From NCBI GenBank assembly GCA_001600875.1, contig BCLD01000016.1, positions 441,067-505,066 of the forward strand: DNA of 64,000 bases, given 5' to 3'. The position numbers were made by a program, and so were the translations under genes. Below, piece by piece: positions 11,038-21,906 of this stretch. The stretch's first letter is position 1. Each line of letters starts with the position of its first letter. The notes beneath the pieces are model-generated. The model saw only the letters and a program-made list of their open reading frames with translations, did not search any database and was not told the origin of the DNA. The stretch comes from Solicoccozyma terricola (taxonomy: Eukaryota; Basidiomycota; Tremellomycetes; Filobasidiales; Piskurozymaceae).

Positions 11038-11739
11038 TTACTTCTCCGGCGAATCTGGGTGCCTCCATTCGTAATCCCAACGCTCTCCATTCTTCCATGT
11101 CTCGGTTGGCACTGGCATCTCTCTCGGGAATAGACCTCCTATTCTGGCTGCGAAGAACTTGTTCTCGGCCACACCGCGCCTGGGTTTCAGCTTGGCGGTT
11201 CCGTCTTCGGCTGTCGTTGTTGGCTCGATGGTGGCCTTGTTGTTGGGGTTTGGTTTGGTCATGGCAGCCTCGTAGAGTCTTCTTCCCGATGAAATGGCGT
11301 CCGGTCCTACGGCGAGTTGGCGAAGCGCCTCACATGCCTCTCGCATAGCGTCTTGTTTAGCTTGTAGATCCTTGACTCTCCGCTTCTCCTTCTGCTTCTG
11401 ATGCATTGACCAAGCACGGGTGATAGTTTCATGCACTTCCTTTGCTTTCGTCCCTTCCGAACCTTGCTCTCTCGCCATAACGTATTGCAATCGTTCGAGC
11501 ATTTGGGGATGGTATGCTCCCGTCGGTGTAGATGATGAGTTGACGGCGTTGGTTGGATAGAGTGACCGCCGAATGAGGTCCAGGCGGTTGTCCCCAGCAG
11601 TTGAATCGCGCTCTTTTGGTGGAGCAGCCGTGGCATAGCATCGCGCGGCAGTAGATGCACACTTTGAGGTGCTTGCAGCCGAATAAAGAGACCTCGGCGC
11701 CATGCGCATGGTTGCTATGGAGTGGGTTGCGACTGCCAT
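11038..11739 (-). CDS. MRPL28: Mitochondrial large-subunit ribosomal protein mL40 (MRPL28 type)
   Basis: A single-exon gene. The frame is open upstream to 11832, but the ATG at 11737-11739 is preferred because it begins a presequence-like Arg/Ser/Ala-rich stretch without acidic residues (MAVATHSIATMRMAPRSLYS). The mature part has the fungal mL40 signature: RLDLIRRSLYPTN, then YHPQMLERLQYVM, the helical VHETITRAWSMHQKQKEKRR and the C-terminal GLFPREMPVPTETWKNG. The protein is part of the mitoribosomal large subunit. It is divergent from the MTHFR gene. Confidence 0.82.
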   Translation of the reverse strand: MAVATHSIATMRMAPRSLYSAASTSKCASTAARCYATAAPPKERDSTAGDNRLDLIRRSLYPTNAVNSSSTPTGAYHPQMLERLQYVMAREQGSEGTKAKEVHETITRAWSMHQKQKEKRRVKDLQAKQDAMREACEALRQLAVGPDAISSGRRLYEAAMTKPNPNNKATIEPTTTAEDGTAKLKPRRGVAENKFFAARIGGLFPREMPVPTETWKNGERWDYEWRHPDSPEK

Positions 11740-12134
11740 GGTATTAATGCTTTGTGTGGTAAATGAAATAGTAGTTGGCCAGGATGTTCTATCTATCTGG
11801 CCTACAACTTTCTTCCCTTCTTTCCCGCGCAATTAAAAAGTGAAAACCGCGGATTGCAAAAGTGGTCCGAGTCGCCCAAGAAAAAGATGGTTGGGTGACA
11901 GAACGTGCCGGATGGCGGATGGGATGGACCAGCTTCCAACATCCATCGTCCTCCGTGCAGCACACCAAAGCGATCCTTCTCTGGCGGTATCTCCCATCGC
12001 GTTGACATTGCAAAAGATAAAGACTGCCAGCCGCTGGAAAGCTGCCGACTAGGAAACGGCCACTCGGAACCTAGGTAACGAGTTCAACATCGTTTCACAA
12101 CATCCAAACTTACCGCGATCCACAAACCAATACC
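11740..12134. promoter_or_regulatory. Divergent promoter between mL40 and MTHFR
   Basis: A 395-bp spacer without an ORF of its own. No repeat, CACGTG box or other recognisable element was found by eye. Confidence 0.3.
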
Positions 12135-14752
12135 ATGAAGATCTCACAAAAGTTTGAGCAAGCCAAGAAGGAGAATAGGGTAGTATGGAGCTTCGAGTAT
12201 TTCCCTCCAAGGACAGCTCAGGTGGGTGCTGCATTTTGTTCTTGCGGATCAACAAGGAAGCCCCGACCGCGACTGAAAGTCAAACTGCTGTTTCCTAGGG
12301 TCTCCAAAACCTTTATGACCGCATAGAGCGCATGAGATTGCTTGGCCCCGAATTCATTGACATTACATGGTGACCATCCTTCGTCTGCGGATATCAGACA
12401 AGCTGCTGATGACTTTCTCTCCAGGGGTGCTGGCGGAAAAAACTCCGACTTGACGTTGTCTCTAGTGCAGATGTGTCAACAGACCATCGGCTTGGAGACT
12501 TGCATGCACCTGTGCTGTACAGAGAGTAAGTAGTTTAAAGGGAAATACTCCTCGAGCGAAGTTGCATGCGGCTGAATGCAACTGTCGTTCCTCCAGTGCC
12601 GGAACAAAAGGTGAAAGAATGCCTCAAGATCGCTAAAGACTATGGCTGTCAAAACATTCTTGCATTGCGAGGCGACCCACCCAACGGGCAGTCTACATGG
12701 ACGGCCACTGAAGGAGGATTCTCCAAAGCGATAGATTTAGTTCGCTACATTCGAGCAGAGTACGGGGACTACTTCGATATTGCCGTCGCTGGTTTCCCTC
12801 AAGGACACCCTGAGACTGAGGAGTCTGAGGAGGCTCAACGACGCGAGCTACGGTACCTCAAAGAAAAGGTCGATGCAGGAGCAAATTTCATCTTCACTCA
12901 GATGTTTTATGACTTTGAAATCTTCTCTGACTGGGTGAAACGAGTTCGACGTGCTGGTATTGCCGTTCCAATCGTCCCTGGAATCATGCCTATTCAGTCG
13001 TGGCAAAAATTCACGACATGGGTGGCTAGGGAGAAGATTGTTGTCCCACCGCACTTCTACGACGTATTGCTACCAGTCAAGGACGATGACGAGAAGGTTC
13101 GAGAAGTGGGAACCAAGCTCATCAGCGAGATGTGTAGGCAAATCCTCGAGTCAGACCTCGACATTTGTGGTCTACATGTCTATACTCTCAACCTCGAGAA
13201 GGGTGCCACCATGTTGTTGGATGCTCTCGGTCTGGATGCTAGGAGGGAGCAGGTACAACCATTCCCTTGGCGACCAGTCAGTGACCACATTTTTCCATTT
13301 TCCTTTCCGTTGCGCTGCATGCTGAAGTTGCTTTCTTTCCCCGCACAGTCCCTTACTCCCAACCGCAGGGCCGAATCCATCCGTCCGATCTTCTGGGCGA
13401 ATCGACCTGGTTCTTATCTTTCTCGAAGTGAGTGAATGGCCGGCGATGACCCGAGTTGTGCGCGCTGACAGGAATCAACTCGCTGTAGCCGACTCTTGGG
13501 ACGAGTTCCCTAACGGTCGATGGGGAGATTCGAGATCTCCAGCCTATGGTGACCTTGATGGTTATCCTGTCACAATCAACATCAGCGTAAGTCACCTGCT
13601 ATCGGCTAGCATGACCAGTTTGCCGAAATCATGACATTACACCTTTCCGCACTGCATGCAGCGCAAGGACGCCCATGAGATATGGGGCCAACCTGCAACG
13701 TAAGCTGTCTTCTATGCCTCGTTGACAAGCATCTGACTAACCGAGGGGACTGGTCTGCAGCTTCTCCGATATCTGCTCGTTGTTCGCCAAGTTCTGTAGA
13801 AATGAGCTTCGTGCTCTTCCTTGGTCCAGCCATCCGCCGTCAAAAGAAACATCTGTCATTAACCAACAGTTGGCCCGAATGAACGAACTGGGATATTTGA
13901 CAATCAACAGTCAACCAGCTGTCGATGGAGCACCAAGTGATGATCCCACCCATGGTTGGGGACCCAAGAATGGATACGTATACCAAAAGGTCTTTCAGAC
14001 GCTTCTCTCGCCTTCACTCACGATCAATGGACTGACGACTTTCAATATCTTCAGGCCTATCTCGAGTTCTTTGTGGGACCTTCCTTGCTGAACGATCTCG
14101 TCCGTCGCATTGAGAGAGATCCCCGCATCACCTACTACGCGGTTAACCGTCAAGGTGACCTGAGGACCAATACTCATAGCGAAGGCCCGAACGCTGTGAC
14201 ATGGGGTGTCTACCCAGGGAAGGAGATCGTTCAGGTGAGGACTTTTCCCGACGTGACATTGTTGTTGCCAAGTCTGAACTCCGGTGTTTCATACCCTGGT
14301 AGCCAACCATCGTCGAGGCTGTCTCATTTGTCGCTTGGAAGTGAGTCAAACGATATCTTTGGATCCCGTTCTTGACTGACACATTGATACAATTCAGGGA
14401 TGAGGCATTCGAATTGGGAATGCAGTGGGCTAACATCTACGACGCGGACTCACCATCCAGGAAGTTGATTGCTGACATCATGGAGTCATCGTACCTGGTC
14501 AACATCGTGGCAAATGACTTTAAAGATGGCGCCTCTATCTTTGAGCCGTTTCAACTCGATCGCGCAGCGGCCACTGCCATAGCCAATCCCAACGGTCTGC
14601 ACACAGAGATCATAGAGACGTCCACGAAGATGGCCAGCGAATTACAATCCACCACCACCGATGCCCCTCTCTCGCAAATGGCCGCGAAGGTGCCGAATGG
14701 AACTTCGTCGTCTCCCGTCGTTGCAGGTCCCATACCCCGCAAACCAAAGACC
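12135..14752 (+). CDS. MET13: Methylenetetrahydrofolate reductase moiety, frame continues into CNS1
   Basis: MTHFR reduces 5,10-methylene-THF to 5-methyl-THF for methionine synthesis. Exons: 12135-12221, 12299-12369, 12425-12525, 12597-13252, 13349-13427, 13489-13586, 13662-13699, 13761-13989, 14055-14234, 14303-14340, then the exon beginning at 14398. They add up to 644 codons, the usual eukaryotic length. The N-terminal catalytic barrel shows VVWSFEYFPPRT, DITWGAGG, NILALRGDPP and GANFIFTQMFYD. The C-terminal domain shows WDEFPNGRWGDSRSPAYGD, HGWGPKNGYVYQK and a last helix ending ANDFKDGASIFEPF. No stop codon follows. An Ala/Ser/Pro/Thr-rich linker of about 68 residues leads straight into the first methionine of CNS1. 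MET12 is the other yeast paralogue name and cannot be excluded. Confidence 0.9.
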
Positions 14753-16071
14753 ATGGCTGATCTCGAAGACGTGTTCAATTCAACTCCGTTATTCATGCGC
14801 GATATACCTGCTGATGGCGGTGAGGAAAACACAGCACTGGAAGCTCTGAAGTCATTGGTCTTCGACGGAACTAAGGATGGTGAGAGACTTTGAAACGTTT
14901 CGGCCGCGAAATGCCGCTGACAGATGAGTTTGCCGCAGAGATTGCCCTCAACTTCAAGAACCACGGTGTCGAGTGCCACCGAGAGGGTCAACTGCGAGAG
15001 GCTCTTGGTTTCTATACACAAGGATTGGATGCTCAACCGGAGGATGCGTCCTTGAGAGAGTCTTTGCTCCTGAATCGGGCGGCATGTAACCTATCCCTTC
15101 GTGAGCTTGCACTCCGCCGTGTACCAAACCTGTCTCCCATTGATATGTTACTCCTTTTCTTAGGCAATTACGCGTCTGTTCTGAAGGATACCTCTGCTGC
15201 CCTAACTCAGAACCCGGCGCTCGCCAAGGCCTACTTTAGGGCAACCTCCGCCTTGCTGGCGTTGTCTCGCTGGGAGGACGCTCTTGACTGTATCGAGAGG
15301 GGTAGAAAGTTGCCAAACGAGTCGGCCGCCGACAAGCAAGACCTCTGGATCAACTTCAAGTCGAAGGCGGAAGCTGGACTTCGACTGGTAGCCGAGAAGG
15401 CGGAGAGGGAGCGGCGGGAACGAGTAGGCAATCAAGCTCTAATACGAGCATTCCATGTGAGTAGACATACGCATCTGGGACGATTTCGGCTTCTTATTCG
15501 TTACCCCTACTTGCTCTAGTCGCGTGGAATCGTGCAAGTGAATACACCATCCCCGCCGGACAACCCTCATCCAGCTCATTTCGATCCTGCCGGCATTCCG
15601 GAAGCTCCGCCTTTGTTCCAAGAAGGAGCTGATGCGTCGGAGAACAAATGGTACCCACCGACTCCAGACCATGCTGTCGTTTTCCCTACATTCTTGCTCT
15701 ACCCGGCCTCATCGACCTCTGACATCATCACCCGCTTCCACGAAGATGCGACGTTCGGTGATCAGCTCGAAGTTATGTTCCCTGTTCAATTAGAGGGCGG
15801 CGAGGTCCCCTTTGCTGACTGGGATAGCGAGCATGAATATTTCTGCGACAATCTCGTCGTTTACGCCGAGACAAGCTCCAGGAAGCTCCTCAAGATCGGG
15901 AAGAGCTTAACTATGCGGGATGTCTTTATGAAGGCTGCTGCACTTTCAGACGGTTCACAAAAGGACGGTCTCGTTATGCGGGACGGCCTTCTCAGTTTCT
16001 TTGTGTTGCCCAAGGGAGCCAAAGAAAAGCAATGGGTCGACCGATACAAGGCTTCTCGTGACGGCGCCTGA
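14753..16071 (+). CDS. CNS1: Hsp90 co-chaperone CNS1/TTC4 (TPR protein), in frame with MTHFR
   Basis: Exons 14753-14879, 14924-15100, 15164-15456 and 15520-16071 give 382 residues, the normal size for Cns1. It starts MADLEDVFNSTPLFM, the N-terminal motif of the TTC4 family. Three TPR-like helix pairs follow (NFKNHGVECHREGQLREALGFY, ANCNLS-type second repeat, AKAYFRATSALLALSRWEDAL). The C-terminal wheel domain contains HAVVFPTFLLYPASS and ETSSRKLLKIGKSLTMRDV. Cns1 binds Hsp90/Hsp70 C-termini by its TPRs and, in yeast, supports eEF2 folding. The ATG at 14753 has a strong context (A at -3, G at +4) but lies inside an exon shared with MTHFR, with no stop between them. The product is therefore either a 1026-residue fusion or the result of internal initiation or a separate transcript. 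Confidence 0.88.
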
Positions 16072-16138
16072 GCTGTCTACCACCTTTTAACAAGCCTTCA
16101 AGATCACGAATTTCCGCATTCTCATTTTTGTGTATTTC

Positions 16139-16238
16139 GGCTCAACGCCGAAGATGACGACCCAGACAGAGCGAGGCTCAACGCCTGCTAAATCAAGGCT
16201 CAACCCAAACTATATTTGCTTACGATTGGCTCAACGCC
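16139..16238. repeat. Dispersed GGCTCAACGCC repeats
   Basis: The 11-mer GGCTCAACGCC occurs at 16139-16149, 16175-16185 and 16228-16238, with a truncated copy (GGCTCAACCC) at 16197-16206. All are in the same orientation, in the 279-bp convergent spacer between CNS1 and the WDR7-like gene. Function is unknown. Confidence 0.75.
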
Positions 16239-16350
16239 GCATAACGCCCTCACATCACTGCTCTATTGCGAGCCCCTTCTACAGCATGTGCGTACGATAG
16301 ATGTATACAACTGGATGACATGGGTTTGTATGGACTAGATGCATTATCGC

Positions 16351-19300
16351 TCAAGTTGCGAATGTTAGTTTCGTCTGGCCTATCGTCAAACACGCGGATC
16401 TCGCGCCAGGCCAGGTAATCGTAATAGCTGGCAAGCCGGTGGCAGAATCTACATGGGCTGTGGTGCGGGCAAAATTAGGATACGTCGTCAACCGGTTCCG
16501 CTGACTTCCACACTCACACTCCTCGCCAATCGCAAAGTCGATGATCTTGAAAGGCTGACCGGGTCCTGAACCTTGCCGAGGCGGACCTCCGACCGTGAAG
16601 AGGCTGCTAAAGCTAGAGCCAACCTTCCACACAGTTAGTTTGCGACTCTTTAGGGAGGCTGTGACAAGTCGCCTGCCATCCTGCGAGAAGGAGATACCTG
16701 CCACTTGGTCGGACTTGGTGTCCAGGACATAAAGCCGAGTGGCCGTTTTGAGGTCGTACCTTGAGGAGTAACCAAGTCAGCATCTATTACCGCTTCCAGA
16801 AATCACATGATTCAGCTCACATGATGACTGCGCCTTCGGGAGTGCCGACCGCCAGCCTTTGTGTCGATTGACAGAAGTCGATGATTGGGAAACTTGTGCG
16901 ACCAAGTCAGCTGTCTAACCTAGATGGAGAATATGATAGGAAAACTCACATGCTGACCAGCTCGTTGAGAATGACGGTAGCCGTTTGTTGAATACTCTCA
17001 CGCATTGTGGTCCGAGTTGGATCCAAGGAATGCACCACTGCTTCCACAAGTCGTCCTAGGTTGTGAAACAGGACAATGGGCTTCTTGCGTGCCACATGTA
17101 CGCAAAGTTTCATAACCGCCGCCCGTTCAGCGATTGTCTCGGCATCCACAATGTCGGCTGAGAGCGTCGACATGAACAACGGCGTGTGTGACGATGCCAG
17201 CTGAAGAACTGCCACCCTGGCATGTGCAGCCTCGCGTGCAGCTCCTCTTGGGGAAGTAGCGATGCCAAAGAGGCTCCGTAACAGCTCCATAGGATCGATG
17301 TAATTCTGCCAGATGTCAAAGCCCTTTTGGGCCAAATCAATTGCTAGACTTTGTTGATCCTCATTTGGAGCGGTAATTAAAAGGAGGATAGACTGGGAGA
17401 TGTCTTTCAGCATTCTGAGGTTAAGGACAAATCAGCTGAACTGCGAAGCTGTCTTCAAAGAGCGGTGTCGTACCCAGGAGTGAAGAGGCTATACTTGTAC
17501 AAAGCGATTCCTGCCAGAAGCGATAATGCAAACACCGTCTGGGAGGTCGCATTAGCAAATGAACGGACATTGCAAGGAACTGGGATAAGGCACGTCAGCA
17601 GGGAGTGGCAAAATTGCTTCTCATCGATACTGACGAAGTGACCCATGCGTTTCTGTGAGCTGGTCGACTTCAGCCTCCTCCAACCGGCCAACGCGGGCTT
17701 CAAACAACAAACGAGCCGCATGTGCCACTGAAGCTGAGACGAAGGATCAGATTTCAAGTCAACGTAGATGTGACATTATCAACCTACCGCATTGATGTTG
17801 CGAATAGGGGACAAATAAGCTGAGATCCGAGTCCTGGAACCCATCACCAATGGAGTCGGGTAACAAAGTTGCCACATAGCCTATGAGAGTAGCGGCGGCG
17901 TGCTCAAGGTCTGCACGATGTGAGAGGGGAAGGTGAGAGCCAGCTCGCGTAATGATGAATCGGGAAAACAAAGACGAACTTACCAGGCACGTCAAGCATC
18001 GGGCGTAACAAGACGATCAAGACAAGTTGTCGCAACGCCGTGTGACAAGCCGATATCTTCCATGCATTTTGTGCAATTGAGATGTCAAATGAGACGGTAC
18101 CGAATGGACTGATGTGCGGAAGAGAGGACAGGTCATTACAATACGGCACATTGTTGTCTTCAGCAGACATTGCTCTCTCTCTCACCCCAATGATCCCAAG
18201 GCGACTGAATATGTCGGTCGACGGAGACCCAGGCCTTGTAGAGCAGTTTGGTCGGCCTCGTGGTCAGCTCCGAAAGGAAAGAGGTTAGCCAAAATGTCCT
18301 TTCGGTCGCTAATATCGAACTTTAGGCTGGACGTCGTATCGTTCTCCAAGCTTTCCTCCAATGCGGTGATATCTAACTGGAGCGTAGCACCTGAGAGAAA
18401 AGGCAGTATCATGAACAAATTGGCAGATGATACGGGGAGAAAGGTCCACACTGACCGGTCGACGGATAATCTCGCCACACTGATCGTTGGACTTCAGCAT
18501 TTGCTTCAGCCTCGGAAGGACGAGTGCTACCACCAAAGCCAGCAGTCAGCCCCTTGGACCTCACGAGGTCAAGTACTGTCTTACATTTCAGTCCACTCCC
18601 CATCCGCCAACATTTCTTGGGCTGAGTCAAATCCTGTGGATCTCCGGAACTCTAGTGTCTCAAAGTCCCAAACCCGAGCTTTACCATTGGCGTAGGCGAG
18701 TAAAATTTGGGTTCGGTCCACAAAAACACAGGACAAGTAATGTCGACCAGCCGGAATGATCATTAATCTACGAATTCAGGATGTGCGCCATCAGATGCGT
18801 CCGCAAGAGTCAAGAGTCAAGCAACAGGTACACTTACACTCCCGCCCGTGCGACATCAACGAGCCCCACGGTTCCATCTTCGTCGATGGCTAGAACAGTC
18901 CCTTGAAGCTTGAGGGTGCCCTTCTCAGGTACTGAAAAGAGGCGATCCACCGGGGTGTTGAATAGCGCAAGACGGCCTTGCAGGATCAAACTGTCAGGAC
19001 ACAGGCAAGGGCTTCAGTGTTTTGCAGGAGGTGCTTCAAAAGAACTTTCGCACCTGTTGTCATAGATTGCTATGGTTCCATCCTCCAAGCCCACGATGAT
19101 CCGCGATTGGACCCGCAGCATACATCGTAGAGGAGATTCGTTCAGTACGCTGCCTTCTACCTCACCCTTTTTCAACAGCTTGACACAGGAAATGTTCCGC
19201 ACGATGGCGTCTGCAGCAAACGCGCGCTCTTCGTTGACAAAGGTGGGCGAGCCTCCAATGCACTGTACTCACTGGCATCCGGAACAGTCGCGCAACCAGA

Positions 19301-21781
19301 AGCGGAGTCGACACTGAGGTGCGAATTGGCATCAACCCCGTTGATCAGCTGGTGCTGTATACAGCAGATCCCATCCTCCCCTTGATGAAGGCGCAGTTCC
19401 CCCGGTAGCTGCGATATCGAAAGCTGGATCGAAGAAAAGGATACGGCGGAAAACACCCTGAATGTCTCGAGTTAATCGATGACCAACCACAAACGGGATT
19501 TGTTAAGTAAGAACACACCTGGCATTGCCGACTGCATGGGATATTTGAGGATTTCTAGTGAGCTTTAGAGCAATCATGGAACCCTTCGCGAGTGATTCGA
19601 CCTCTTGCAACTTGGCAAATGTCGTTCCGATATAGAAAATCTGGATTGAACGGTCAGCAGATTCAACACTCGGAGGGGCTAGGTGCATAGACGTGCAATC
19701 ACCTGACATTCCTTGTCACTCCATGCTATTCCCCTATCACCATAAATAGCTAAACCCTTTAAATTCGCTCCCTCCGAAGAGAGCAACTGAGGCCCGTCTA
19801 TTGACACTTCCAGATGCGATGATTGTCGACCCGCCTCGTCGCCATTGCTACCACGAATGCGCTTGCGTAACAATTTCGCCAATCCGGTCGTGCCATCTGA
19901 TGGAAGTTCAAGGTCAGTATGTCCGCTTTTGACGTCCTTCAAAGATCCGGCGCGCGACGGTGCTCGGGACGGAACGGTAGTGTTGGGTAATGATGGTGAA
20001 GGATGAAAGATCCCCGGGAGTCTGAAATGGGGTTGACTGGCTTTGAATTTGCCAGCCGGACCTTCAGGCGAGCTACTAAAGAGTATCGAGTACCTTCTGA
20101 TGCTTTCGTGAGTGATGTGAACAATGCTGGGTTTCCCTGCCAGCCGGAGTAACATGTTGTGTTATTTGGGCGATGATGATGACGAGAAGCATGAAACGCA
20201 CCTTCAGCGGAGGATATGGCCGTTGGCCCTACCCCAGTTAATGCGAAGATACCGCGGCTTACGATGTCTGCGGTCTGCGTGAATTCCAGTATGGAGATGG
20301 TAGTGGTGAGCTCGGACCAAGCTGGAGCCACCTCGTCGCGTAATACGCCACTCGCTACCAGTAAGCATCGCTATGAATATCCAATCAGTCATTCATGCAA
20401 CCATTTTGTCGACCAAACATGTGTCCTACCTCTTCGTGGGCAAAAATCTCGAGACTCCGCCAGTCGAGTGGATGCAACAAGGATGTTTTCTTCGCTAACC
20501 TTCGACACGACTCTAGCGAGATGGTTGCTACGACCGCGCTCGTGTGAAGATCGACGACAGTACAGGCTCTGAGGACGGATACATTATCAGACTGTCAAGT
20601 TTTCCATTTTTTTGACTGTTGTGGTGATGGACTCACCCTCCCTTCCCTAATATAGCCACAAATGGCCGACCAGGCAAGTCACAAATCTGGACCACCGGAT
20701 TATCCCTGGCATGAGGCAGGATTATTCTTGCGGTAGGTGTCTCTAATGGACCGTTCCTTTGCGGAAGATCCTCATCCACTGGACACTGCGTATGATCGTG
20801 ACGGGAATTCGTAGGTGTGGACTCGAGCAGCGTTTCCATCCGCTTGTCATCTTTCAGGGTATCTTCTCTGCTGGCGTAGATCGAGTCGCCCCTTTTCAAG
20901 TCAACCGAAAACTTTCTGGGCGGTCTGACAGGCCTTTCTGCGATAGCACCGACTCGACTCCGCGTAGAAGCAGGCAGCGGTTTTACTTCTTGTTGCACGA
21001 GTTTCTCTCGATCATCTTCTATCCCTCGTCGCCCAAGACCAGCAAGAAGAGTGAATGCAGATGTGTCCGTCCCAGGCTCCCGAGCCTGTTGTCGTAGGTG
21101 CGCTTTCAGCTCATCCTCTTCGGTAGAGCTTAACGCCGAGAGTTCAGCATTGACCGAGGTCAGAGTGATGCCAGAAGCAACACGGGGGTGGCCTCTGCTT
21201 GTTCCGTATGGAGGCAGACCTTCCGTCAATTCCATTCTGCTACTGGCCAGGCTTGTGCTGGAGGCAGCCGAGGGAGCTCTCAGTCGCTGATCGTTATGTT
21301 TTGGTAGCGTGCCGAATGGTTGCGAGCGTGCTCCACCTCTTGAGTTACTTTCTGCATGTGTTGGGAGGTGTACATTGGAGGTAGACGAAGTCCTTGACAA
21401 AGCTGGTGATATTGCACCCCGAGGCGTGCCCATGGTAGGGGACCGTAGGGCAGTGAGAGCTATGCCAGTGTGATGGGTGGAATCTGAATCGAGCGAGTCG
21501 TCGTCGACTCCCGAAGCCTTTGCGATGTGATAGAGGAGCAGAGAGCCATCTTCGAGGCCTTCGGCAACTACGACAGGTATGCTGGGTCGACCTTGAGAGT
21601 TGAGCTTCACCGGTGAGCAGACTTGGGTGAATGATTTGGAGTTGTCGCTTCCGTCATGTAGACACGACAAGTGTAAGGCTGTCGTTCTCACAGCCAGTCC
21701 CGGGGACCCGTACTTGAACGACAGGGCCACCCGAAGCGGTGCGCTGCCTGACATATCCATGGCGAGCGAACCACGTCGCAA
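16351..21781 (-). CDS. WDR7 / rabconnectin-3 beta-like WD40 protein
   Basis: A large multi-exon gene (about 15 introns) transcribed leftwards. The start is the ATG at 21781 or the in-frame ATG at 21760 (MDMSGSAPLRVAL). N-terminal WD-type blades are followed by a Ser/Pro-rich insertion of about 240 residues, then more blades (SCVFVDRTQILLAYANGKAR, IIVGLEDGTIAIYDN). A helical region follows, and the C-terminal blades contain QRLAVGTPEGAVIMYDL and VAGISFSQDGRRLVTAS. A final tail resembles the WDR7 end (ITITWPGARSACL). This order of N-terminal WD, helical HEAT-like and C-terminal WD blades matches WDR7, a partner of DmX/Rav1-type proteins in V-ATPase assembly. The assignment rests on layout and the C-terminal blades. 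Exact exon borders were not all resolved. Confidence 0.68.
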
Positions 21782-21906
21782 GGGCAGTCAGTCGGAAGGG
21801 GGTCTGCAACGAAGGTGGGAGGAGAGATAGATGGCACTTGGATGTGAATTACAACAATTCGCTCTAATCAGTGACACGTCATCATGACGAACAGGCCCCC
21901 CTGAAG

